Assembly (NCBI GenBank): GCA_021805565.1
Contig: JAJZFA010000004.1
Coordinates: 1-45,446, forward strand
From: Pseudomonadota bacterium
GTDB lineage: Bacteria; Pseudomonadota; Alphaproteobacteria; Acetobacterales; Acetobacteraceae
DNA: 45,446 nucleotides
Direction of reading: 5' to 3'
Shown here piece after piece: positions 16,251-23,905 of this stretch. How positions within the stretch are numbered: position 1 is the first letter of the stretch; every line of letters begins with the position of its first letter. The notes below the pieces were generated by a model that searched no databases, was not told the DNA's origin, and saw only the letters and a program-made list of their open reading frames with translations. The translations under genes and the position numbers were made by a program.

Positions 16251-18635
16251 ATGGACGGTTTCTCGGCAGGTCTCGTGCAGTGCGATCCGGTTCCGGGCGC
16301 GCATTTCGGCGATATCGGCCTGACCCCGCGGCACCTCGATCCGGGCATGGGGGTCGCCGTTGCCCGTCGTACGATTTTCCGTCCTGAGGACGCCGAATGT
16401 TTTGGCCGGGTGGCCGATCGCGTGTCCGCCGGCAACATGGCGCTGCTTGGGCAGCACCCAACCGATGCCGAATTGCAGGAACAGGGCCGGCTGCGCAATG
16501 CCATCGCCACCGGAGCGCTGCTGACATCCGGCCGCCATCTGCAACATGGCGACCCCAGTCAGCCCGAACGCAACATGGAGGTTTTCACCAACTGCGCCAC
16601 CGCCATCGCGTCGTTTGCGAAGTTTTATCTATTGCTGAACGGGTCCGGAGTCGGGCGCAGCTATGATGACGCCCTGATGGCGATCGACTGGGCGCATGCG
16701 CCCACGCTTTTGCTGTATCTGTCGCCAGACCATGCCGATTATCCGCACGGGTCCACGGCGCGGGCGCACCTGGGTGTGGACCTGGGGTTGCTGCCATGGG
16801 GCACCGCGACGGATGACAGCGGCGTGGTCGCGGCGTTTCTGGCCACGGAGTTGGTTTCCGACCCGCGCACCGTGCCGGCCGGTACCACGTGCCATCGAGT
16901 CGCCGATAGCCGCGAGGGCTGGGCCAAGGCCGTCGAACTGCTGGAATCGATGACGTTCCGGCGTGAAAGCGGCGCGACCTTGCTGCTGGACATGTCCGCG
17001 ATCCGCCCCGCTGGATCGCCGATTCGCGGCATGCAGGGGCGTCCGGCGTCCGGACCGATTTCGCTGCTGCGGGCCTTCCTCAATATCCGCCGGCATGTCA
17101 TCGGCGCGGCCGCAACGCTGGCGGCCTGGGAACAGGCGTTGCTGATCGACCACCATTTTTCCGTCGAGGTGCAGGTCGGCGGCGCTCGCCGGGCCGCCCG
17201 GATGGCAACCAAGTCCTGGCGCGACCCCGGTATTGTCCGTTTCATTCAGTGCAAGGCGGAGGGCGGGCTGTGGACCGCCAACCACTCGGTCATGGTCGAT
17301 GCGGAATTCTGGCGGCACGTCCGCTCCGGCGGCAGCGACCCGTTGACCGTTCATGCGCAAGCGGTGTTCGCCGAAGCCACGCGGTGCGCCTGGATCAACG
17401 GCGAGCCCGGTTTTATCAACGGCGATGCGTTGGAAGATCATCGCACCGGATCCGCCTGGGACAAACCGGTGTACGACGACGGGCGGGACTTCCGCAGCGC
17501 GCGTTATCAGGTGGACGAAGCCGCTGGATTGCTGGCGGATGTCTCGCGGCGGGCGGCCGGATCCAGGTTTCCGGTCACCACCAACCCGTGCGGCGAAATC
17601 GCGCTGCATGTCACCGGCGGGTATTGCGTGATCGCCGACTTCGCGCCGTTGCTGGCTTGTCCGGTTCCACTGGATGCGATGACGCCGGGTCAGGCTCCGC
17701 GCGACGTGGCGGCGCTTTGGGATGCGCGCGTGGAGGATTCCGTCCGGCTGGGCGTGCGCTTCCTGATGCGTGCCAATGGGATGGACGCTTTGTATGCCCA
17801 GGAAGTCGCCCGTACCAATCGCATGGGGATCGGGCCGACCGGGCTGCATGAATGGGCCTGGCTGCGGTTCGGTCTCGATTTCAATCAATTGCTGGATGAG
17901 ACCGTGTCGGCGCCGTTCTGGGCGATGCTCGTTCGGCTGTCGGACGCGGCCAAGCAGGAAAGCACCGCGTACGCAAACGCGCTCGGCCGGGCGATACCTG
18001 CGACGGTGACCACGGTGAAACCGGCCGGCACGACCAGCAAGCTGTTTGGCCTGACCGAGGGCGCGCATCTGCCCGCTCGGCGGCAGTATCTGCGCTGGGT
18101 GCAGTTCAAGGGCGTCCGCGATGACAACAGCGGGGAGTGGGACGCTGGATCCGATCCGCTGCTGGCCGATTACGCCCGGCGGGGCTATCCGATGCGGACC
18201 CTGAAGACATTTCCGGGGATGACGGTGGTGGGCTTTCCGACCGTTCCACTGTTGATGCGTCTCGGCATTGGCGCGCGCAGCGTGACGGCGGGCGAGGCGT
18301 CGCCCGGCGATCAATATCGCTGGTTGCGCCTGCTGGAGAAGCACTGGATCGGCGCCGAACAGGGCAATCAGGTGAGCTATACCCTAAAGATTTTCACCGA
18401 CCGGCATGATCTGGATTCGTTCAGGGCGATCGTGCGAGACCAGCAACCCACCGTGCGCTGCTGCGCCGTTCTGCCGAGCCGCCCGGATCATGAACTGGGC
18501 TATGAATATTTGCCGGAGGAGGAGATTTCGGAAGCCGATTTCGAAGCGATCGTGCTGCGTATCGAGGCCGGCACGGTGCGGGAGGCAGTGGACTGGGTTC
18601 ATTTGGACTGTGCGAGCGGGGTTTGCCCGATTTAG
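16251..18635 (+). CDS. nrdJ: Adenosylcobalamin-dependent (class II) ribonucleotide reductase
   Basis: 794 residues. It reduces ribonucleotides to deoxyribonucleotides by a B12-derived thiyl radical and works with or without oxygen. The active-site set resembles the monomeric Lactobacillus RTPR. Cys115 is in EVFTNCATA, Cys447 in TTNPCGEIAL and Cys459 in GGYCVIADF. A C-terminal pair, Cys787 and Cys792 (CASGVCPI), has the usual C-x4-C spacing for re-reduction by thioredoxin. NGSGVGRSYDD and VKPAGTTSKLFGLTEGAH are further conserved segments. The start at 16251 has only a weak ribosome site. Tandem NrdR-like boxes lie just upstream. Cys447 and Cys459 are 12 apart rather than the 11 I recall for the Lactobacillus enzyme. 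Confidence 0.92.
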   Translation: MDGFSAGLVQCDPVPGAHFGDIGLTPRHLDPGMGVAVARRTIFRPEDAECFGRVADRVSAGNMALLGQHPTDAELQEQGRLRNAIATGALLTSGRHLQHGDPSQPERNMEVFTNCATAIASFAKFYLLLNGSGVGRSYDDALMAIDWAHAPTLLLYLSPDHADYPHGSTARAHLGVDLGLLPWGTATDDSGVVAAFLATELVSDPRTVPAGTTCHRVADSREGWAKAVELLESMTFRRESGATLLLDMSAIRPAGSPIRGMQGRPASGPISLLRAFLNIRRHVIGAAATLAAWEQALLIDHHFSVEVQVGGARRAARMATKSWRDPGIVRFIQCKAEGGLWTANHSVMVDAEFWRHVRSGGSDPLTVHAQAVFAEATRCAWINGEPGFINGDALEDHRTGSAWDKPVYDDGRDFRSARYQVDEAAGLLADVSRRAAGSRFPVTTNPCGEIALHVTGGYCVIADFAPLLACPVPLDAMTPGQAPRDVAALWDARVEDSVRLGVRFLMRANGMDALYAQEVARTNRMGIGPTGLHEWAWLRFGLDFNQLLDETVSAPFWAMLVRLSDAAKQESTAYANALGRAIPATVTTVKPAGTTSKLFGLTEGAHLPARRQYLRWVQFKGVRDDNSGEWDAGSDPLLADYARRGYPMRTLKTFPGMTVVGFPTVPLLMRLGIGARSVTAGEASPGDQYRWLRLLEKHWIGAEQGNQVSYTLKIFTDRHDLDSFRAIVRDQQPTVRCCAVLPSRPDHELGYEYLPEEEISEADFEAIVLRIEAGTVREAVDWVHLDCASGVCPI

Positions 18636-18640
18636 GGCCG

Positions 18641-18750
18641 GTATCGACGATAACCGCGTCAGCACGCGGATGGAGCTGCCCGCTCAAACAAAGGCTTGGA
18701 ACATGCCCGGCGCCGTAATCCGACGCGATAATTTCTGGGCATGGCTAACG
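18641..18750 (+). repeat. REP-like element, single copy after nrdJ
   Basis: Related to the 63-bp array at 10072-10323 and its tail. It shares GCGTCAGCACG, AGCTGCCCGCTCAAAC and, further on, CGATAAT...GGGC. Its head forms CCGCG-TCAGCA-CGCGG where the array forms GTGC-GTCA-GCAC, so the stem is kept while its bases differ. It starts six bases after the nrdJ stop codon. Confidence 0.7.
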
Positions 18751-18789
18751 GATTGCTCAACGATAATCGCGACAAGCGGCAGCAGCGGG

Positions 18790-18858
18790 CGATCCCTAAA
18801 CTTATGTTTTACAAGGAAACTTTGCTGGCGTGCTGACGCGCTTATTCGCCAGCGTTGC
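18790..18858 (-). repeat. REP-like element, inverted copy before hicB stop
   Basis: On the minus strand it reads GCTGGCGAATAAGCGCGTCA, then GCACGCCAGCAAAG and on to GTTTAGGG, matching the array unit and tail. The outer stem is GCTGGC/GCCAGC instead of ATCGGC/GCCGAT, a compensated change. It ends directly at the hicB stop codon. With the copy at 18641 it forms an inverted pair in a 220-bp gap. Confidence 0.7.
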
Positions 18859-19284
18859 CTAGGCGGCCTGGCGAACTTCGCTCGCGATTTGCTTTCCTAG
18901 GTGCCACAGGGCGTCTTCCAGCGTGCCGATTTTTGTTTGATGGTCCAGGTCGAGCATCCGCCGGACTTCGCCCTCTTGCTTTCCCAGTTTATGAGCGAGT
19001 GTCACTTTGTTCAAACCGGCCTCCCGCATCGCCAAATAGAGCGCGAGTTTGGCCGATTCGAGCATCGGAACGACAACAAAAAACTGTCCCTTGGCAGAAG
19101 GCGCCGGTAAACCCCGCTTCATTTTTGCCAACCCGCCCAGCGCGGCAAGAAGCGCGTCGGACGCCAGAGCATGGGCATCCGCCTGCGTATCGCCCTCGGT
19201 CAGCGCCTCGGGAACGTCAGGAAAACGCACCTGCCACGCGCCATCGGCGCTTTGGTGGACGGTATATGGATAAACGAACCGCAT
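18859..19284 (-). CDS. hicB: HicB-family antitoxin
   Basis: 141 residues. Residues 1-65 form the partial RNase H-like HicB fold (FVYPYTVHQSADGAWQVRFP, then DVPEALTEGDTQADA). Residues of about 85-130 form a DNA-binding helix-turn-helix (REAGLNKVTLAHKLGKQEGE). HicB binds and neutralises HicA and represses the operon. AGGAG lies seven bases ahead of the start. It follows hicA after 29 bases, the toxin-first order normal for hicAB. The last codons abut an inverted REP-like element. Confidence 0.9.
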   Translation of the reverse strand: MRFVYPYTVHQSADGAWQVRFPDVPEALTEGDTQADAHALASDALLAALGGLAKMKRGLPAPSAKGQFFVVVPMLESAKLALYLAMREAGLNKVTLAHKLGKQEGEVRRMLDLDHQTKIGTLEDALWHLGKQIASEVRQAA

Positions 19285-19313
19285 ATCGTACTCCTACCCC
19301 CCCGCCCGTGCGG

Positions 19314-19532
19314 TCAGGAAAGGCCTTCTTTTGTCAGGCCAAGCTGCTTCGGGATGTCGTGCAAAAGCCCTGGCCCTATCTCTTTTTTTCCCCGGTCTTT
19401 AACGGTCGTAAGCTTGTCGCCAAAGAGCAAGTGCCCGTGGCTTCCCTTGCCGTGCCGGGGTTCATACTCAAATTCCAGGTCTCGCTGTTTGGCGAGGCGC
19501 TTTAGCTTTTTCGCCAGTTCAGCGCCGTTCAC
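19314..19532 (-). CDS. hicA: HicA-family mRNA interferase toxin
   Basis: 72 residues with the double-stranded-RNA-binding-like HicA fold. VNGAELAKKLKRLAKQRDLE opens the protein, GKGSHGHLLFGD contains the catalytic His, and KEIGPGLLHDIPKQLGL closes it. HicA cleaves mRNA when freed from HicB. The GTG at 19532 was chosen because homologues begin M-N-G-A/S-E-L at this point. An upstream extension has no family similarity and no ribosome site is evident for either. It lies just downstream of tRNA-Thr on the same strand, a common place for acquired genes. Confidence 0.85.
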   Translation of the reverse strand: MNGAELAKKLKRLAKQRDLEFEYEPRHGKGSHGHLLFGDKLTTVKDRGKKEIGPGLLHDIPKQLGLTKEGLS

Positions 19533-19668
19533 GACCGACGAATCGCGCAGCGATGTGCGATATACAAGGCGCGTCACATAATTATGTGCCGTATCGTGCT
19601 GACATGCACCCGGCTGCGTGCCCGAGAATGGCGCATCCGGCGAATGAATAACAATTTCAGATATTTGC

Positions 19669-19743
<75 letters not shown>

Positions 19744-19872
19744 GACCGGACAATTCCGCCTATACAGTTCTCCCTCGCGGCAAGCAACCCGCGATAGTGC
19801 CATCGTGGCTTTTGCAGGCCGCACCGGCATGGCACTGTGGCCGTCTGTTCTGGCAACACCGAAGGATTCGCC

Positions 19873-20797
19873 ATGCCGATACCGGTCATCCTCGATTGCG
19901 ACCCAGGCACGGACGACGCCATCGCGATCTTGCTGGCGCTCGCATCGCCGGAACTGAACGTCCTCGCCATCTCCGTTGCCGGCGGCAACGTGGGGCTTGA
20001 CCAGACACTGCCCAACGCACTGGCCCTGACCGCCCTGGCCGAATCCAAGGTGCCAGTCCATGCCGGGGCCGACCGGCCTTTGCTGGGGGCCTTCGTCAGC
20101 GAAACCCGCATCCACGGCAACAATGGGATCGGCGGCGTTGTTCTGCCGCCGGGCGGACCGGCCGAACCGGACCTGGCGGCGGACGCGATCCGACGGATCC
20201 TCCGTAACGCCGCCGAACCGGTGACCCTGATCGGGATCGGACCCGCCACCAACCTCGCGCTTGCCCTCGGCACCGAACCCGCGCTGACCGCCAAGGTCGC
20301 ACAAATCGTGCTGATGAGCGGCGCCTGGGCCGAAGGCAATGTAACGCCCGCCGCCGAATTCAACGCCTGGAGCGACCCGGAGGCGCTGGCGATCCTGCTC
20401 GCCTGCGGCCGCCCTGTGGTATTCGCGACATTGGAACTGACGGCGCAGGCACTGACCACCCCGGCCCGGATCGCGGCATGGCGAGCCGGCGGAACCGGCC
20501 GGTGCCTTCAGGCGGCCTGCGATATCCAGGCGACGGTGCCGCTGTCGAACCGGTTTGCGATACCCGGTGCGCCGCTGCACGATCCCTGCGCCGTCGCGTG
20601 GTTGATCCAGCCGGACCTGTTCACAACGCGCGCCTGTTCGGTGCGGGTGGACCTCGGTCCCGGTCCGGGTCGCGGCCGCACCCTGATCGATCGGGTGGGG
20701 CCGCACCGGCGATCCCGCCAACGCCATCGTTCTGGAAACCCTAGACCCGGACGGCTTCTTCGATTTGCTTGGCCGACGGATATCCCGCTTGCCCTGA
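19873..20797 (+). pseudogene. Inosine-uridine preferring nucleoside hydrolase, frameshifted near the C-terminus
   Basis: Nucleoside hydrolases split nucleosides into base and ribose. The N-terminus VILDCDPGTDDAIAILLALA contains the Ca2+-binding Asp cluster. GIGPATNLALAL, AEFNAWSDPEA and PLHDPCAVAWL are the later motifs. After RTLIDRVG at about 20700 the reading frame leaves the family sequence. Dropping one base in the GGGGCC run at 20697-20702 restores RTGDPANAIVLETLDPDGFF and a stop at 20795-20797, giving the usual length of about 308. In the unshifted frame the protein would run on to 21141 through the next gene. It may be a real mutation or a sequencing error in a G run. Confidence 0.8.
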
Positions 20798-20923
20798 TCG
20801 CGACCGCGATGGCCGCGACTCCACGCAACGCATTGCAAATTTGGCGGGGCAAAGCGATCCTGTCGCGAATACGGGATGGCCTGATGGCGAATCTCGGTCC
20901 ACCGATCGTCCTGGGAGTCAATC

Positions 20924-21709
20924 ATGTCAACCGAACTGGAACCGGCGCTTGCCGATTTGGAAGCGCGGATGGACGAAGCCGAACGCCTGGCCAAAAGCGC
21001 ACTTGTCCGCCTGAAGAAAGCCCGGCGAATGACGGCGATAGGCGATATCAATGGCATTGTCGCCCAGCTCGAACAGGCCCCGGACGCAGCCGACCGAACC
21101 GCCGCGGCGTTTCGCGCGTTGGGCGGATCGTTCGCCTATGATGCCGGGGACGCTTTTGCCGACGGCACGTACATCGCCGAACTGATGGCGGAAGCCAAAC
21201 GCCAGGGCGTGACGATCGTCGATCGCAACGGCCGGCTGAGCGCATTTCCGCTTCTGCTGAAGCTTGACGCCAAGGCTCAGGCCGTAAAGGTCGGACGCAA
21301 GACCGTGCGGGCAATTCGCCCCTCGGCCCTGGTCAAATCGTTGAAGGCCGCGCAACAGGCCGGTGGCTTCAACGCTGCCGGTTTCCTGGAACACCTGTGG
21401 CGGGCGTACCTGCATCTGGCGCCGTCCGGCTGGACGGCACGAGCTGGTTCGGACGGACCGGCTGTATCGTTGGCGCAAATCCATACGCTGCTGACATTGC
21501 TTCCGGCCGCCGCCGCGGAGTACCCGCGGGAGGCTTTCGTGTGCGATCTGTTGCGCCTCAATCGCGCGCCCGATACAAAAACAAAGGGCGGCCTGGGTTT
21601 TACGCTACCGGCGTCCACCGGCAGCAAGGGCCAGGACCGGCTGACCGTTTATGACGAATCCGGCGGCGAGCATATTTTTGTCGGCATCCGGTTCCTGGCC
21701 GCCAACTGA
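20924..21709 (+). CDS. Unknown protein, first gene of a three-gene BrxD-like ATPase cassette
   Basis: 261 residues with no family I recognise. Residues 1-40 are a charged helix likely to coil (LEPALADLEARMDEAERLAK, then SALVRLKKARR). The middle (about 75-140) alternates strands and helices (ADGTYIAELMAEAKRQGV, IVDRNGRLSAFPLLLKL). The C-terminal half has FLEHLWRAYLHLAP and ends in a beta-rich stretch (GQDRLTVYDESGGEHIFVGI). There is no signal peptide, membrane helix or known nuclease motif. GGGAG precedes the ATG. The next gene follows after 16 bases, and that gene overlaps the third, so it is probably a subunit or DNA-binding partner of the ATPases. A promoter could lie in the 126-bp gap after the nucleoside hydrolase. 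Confidence 0.75.
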   Translation: MSTELEPALADLEARMDEAERLAKSALVRLKKARRMTAIGDINGIVAQLEQAPDAADRTAAAFRALGGSFAYDAGDAFADGTYIAELMAEAKRQGVTIVDRNGRLSAFPLLLKLDAKAQAVKVGRKTVRAIRPSALVKSLKAAQQAGGFNAAGFLEHLWRAYLHLAPSGWTARAGSDGPAVSLAQIHTLLTLLPAAAAEYPREAFVCDLLRLNRAPDTKTKGGLGFTLPASTGSKGQDRLTVYDESGGEHIFVGIRFLAAN

Positions 21710-21725
21710 ACAGGAGGCATACCGC

Positions 21726-22667
21726 ATGGCGATCCCGCTCGGTTCCTGGCTGGAGACAATGCGCGAGGAGTACCTGGCGTCCTTCATCCCAGCGGGCGGC
21801 AGCGCCGTCCGCTTCGTGGTCGTGGCCGATCCGGACCAAATCCAGTACGCATCGATCCGGCTCCGCGATCAGGGCAGGCAATGCGGGCTGACGGCCATCT
21901 GTTTAGATACCGCCACAACCAAACTGCACCAGCTGCAGAACCTGTTTTTTGCCATCGCCAAAGCCGTGGACTGGGATGCTCTGACGCGCACCCAACTGGA
22001 ACGCATCGTGGCGAACAGCGGCTATCGCTGGCCCGAACCCGGCCAGCGTATGTCGCTTGCCATGCTCGCGGACGCGAACGATGTCGCGCCGGGCCTGCTG
22101 CACACGCAGATCAACCAGGAAATCACCCGCATTGTTTGGCAGGATGCCGGCCTGGCGCAGGATTTCCGGAATGCCATGATCGCGTTGCTCGCCGCGCGCC
22201 TGGCGGGCGATCGCGAGGCCGTGCGCAACACGGTGATGGACTGGCTGCAAGGCGCGCCTGGCCGCCTCGCTGGCATAAGGGAAGCCGGAATTGGCGCGAA
22301 AATTGGCCGCAACAATGCCCGCGCGATGCTGAAGTCGCTGTGCCGCTGGGTCCGGCTGTGCGGGGGAAACGGCATTCTGCTGGTCATCGACATCGGCCGC
22401 CTGCTGCGGGAGCGGCGAGAGGTCCAGGATGGCCATGTCTATTCGGCCGCCGCCGTGATGGATTGCTATGAGGTATTGCGACAGACGATCGACGACGCCA
22501 GCCACTTGGAAGGCTTCTTCATGACCGTCATCGCCGACCCGCCGCTATTGGCCGACGATGGACGCCGGTCCCTGAACCAATACACCGCGCTGAAGATGCG
22601 GGTGTGGGACGACGTGCGGCCGCGGCAGGGCGACAACATGCTGGCGCCCCTGGTGCAACTGCAATGA
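21726..22667 (+). CDS. Degenerate BrxD-like P-loop protein (predicted pseudo-ATPase)
   Basis: 313 residues that align by eye with the BREX-type ATP-binding family (BrxD, DUF2791). Where that family has its Walker A loop this protein reads FVVVADPDQIQYASIRL (residues 30-46), with no GKS/GKT. Its Walker B segment is GILLVIDIGRLLRE, with Asp222 kept but the catalytic Glu replaced by Ile. The family helix pattern before and after is retained (NARAMLKSLCRWVRLCGGNG; VLRQTIDDASHLEGFFMTVI). It is probably a structural subunit that pairs with the intact ATPase next door. AGGAGG lies nine bases ahead of the ATG. Its stop overlaps the next start as ATGA. Confidence 0.72.
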   Translation: MAIPLGSWLETMREEYLASFIPAGGSAVRFVVVADPDQIQYASIRLRDQGRQCGLTAICLDTATTKLHQLQNLFFAIAKAVDWDALTRTQLERIVANSGYRWPEPGQRMSLAMLADANDVAPGLLHTQINQEITRIVWQDAGLAQDFRNAMIALLAARLAGDREAVRNTVMDWLQGAPGRLAGIREAGIGAKIGRNNARAMLKSLCRWVRLCGGNGILLVIDIGRLLRERREVQDGHVYSAAAVMDCYEVLRQTIDDASHLEGFFMTVIADPPLLADDGRRSLNQYTALKMRVWDDVRPRQGDNMLAPLVQLQ

Positions 22668-23893
22668 CCTGGCGCGACACGGTTCCCGCGCGGTTCGCCA
22701 TCGAGGCACTGCGCGCCGGCGTGCCGAACAGCCAGGCAATCCTGCGGCTGGGTTGTCCGGACGACGCGATCGAGGCGCGCTTCGAGGCCGCCCTCGATAA
22801 CGCCGCCGATACACCAGAACCAGGGTTTTCCATCGCCGGCGGTTTCGGCACTGGCAAATCGCATTTACTCGGCTATCTGCGCGAGGCAGCGCTGCTGCGG
22901 CAATTCGTGGTCAGCACGGTTACGGTCAGCAAGGAAACGCCGCTGTCCATTCCGGGTGTGACCTATGCCGCGGCGATGCGAAACGCCACCGTGGCCGGTG
23001 TCAACGACGACGCGGTCACGCGCGCGCTGAGCAACGCCGAACGCCTGGAGGGGGCAACGCAGAGCCTGGCATTATGGGCAGGCACGCCAGAAGCGGGGAT
23101 GTCGCAGTTGTTCGGTGCCGTGATCCATTTGATCGGGCGGGGCATGGACACGGAGTTGCGCCAGGCGGTGGAAGCGTTTCTGACCGATGGCAGGCCGCCC
23201 CTGCCGCCGTTGCGCCGGGCGCTGAAAGACAAATCCATCCGGTCGTTGTTCGATATCGAACCGGTCGCCCCCGCGGAACTCGTTCGCCAGCGCATGCGCT
23301 TCATGCCGCAGCTGTTTTGTGCCGCCGGATTCGCGGGATGGGTCGTGCTGCTGGACGAGGTGGAACTGATTGGCCGCTATGGGCCGTTGCAGCGCGCTTT
23401 GGCCTACGCGGAACTATCGCAATGGCTGGGTCTGGACGCGGCGGATCGTATTCCGGGCATTTTCGCCGTATGCGCGATTACCGACGACTACGCCGATGCG
23501 GTGATCGCCGCGAAACAGGACGCCCAGAAGCTGACCGACCGCTTGCGGCTGCGTAATCTGCCGCGTCAGGCAGACCAGGCCGGGCTGGCCATGCGTGCCA
23601 TACAGTCCGCAATGAAACTTCGTGCCCCGGACGACTCCGATTTGGCGCGGCACGAACAGGCTGTGCGGAATTGCTATACCGAAGCGTACGAATGGCAGGC
23701 GCCGCAAGCGGAGATGGGCGTCCGCCAGGCAAACCGGACGATGCGGCATCACATCCGTGGCTGGATCACGCAATGGGACATGCTGCGGGTCGCCGGCATC
23801 GATGCGGGCGTGGTCGAAACGGTGGCCATTACCGACTACAGCGAAGATGAACGGCTGACGGAAACGCCCGAAGGTTTCAGCGATCCGGGCTAG
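22664..23893 (+). CDS. BrxD-like ATPase (BREX ATP-binding/DUF2791 family)
   Basis: 409 residues. It has an intact Walker A, AGGFGTGKSHLLGYL (Lys65), and Walker B, GWVVLLDEVELIGRYG (Asp231, Glu232). It also has FAVCAITDDYAD as a probable sensor 1 and a C-terminal helical region with ANRTMRHHIRGWITQWD. The opening (FAIEALRAGVPNSQAILRLG) is the usual start of the family. Members are found in BREX and related phage-defence loci and are thought to couple ATP hydrolysis to DNA remodelling or restriction. Its start lies in the stop of the degenerate paralogue (ATGA), so expression is coupled. No helicase, methylase or PglZ gene is present in view. Confidence 0.8.
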   Translation: MTWRDTVPARFAIEALRAGVPNSQAILRLGCPDDAIEARFEAALDNAADTPEPGFSIAGGFGTGKSHLLGYLREAALLRQFVVSTVTVSKETPLSIPGVTYAAAMRNATVAGVNDDAVTRALSNAERLEGATQSLALWAGTPEAGMSQLFGAVIHLIGRGMDTELRQAVEAFLTDGRPPLPPLRRALKDKSIRSLFDIEPVAPAELVRQRMRFMPQLFCAAGFAGWVVLLDEVELIGRYGPLQRALAYAELSQWLGLDAADRIPGIFAVCAITDDYADAVIAAKQDAQKLTDRLRLRNLPRQADQAGLAMRAIQSAMKLRAPDDSDLARHEQAVRNCYTEAYEWQAPQAEMGVRQANRTMRHHIRGWITQWDMLRVAGIDAGVVETVAITDYSEDERLTETPEGFSDPG

Positions 23894-23905
23894 CCTCGCG
23901 CGCTG

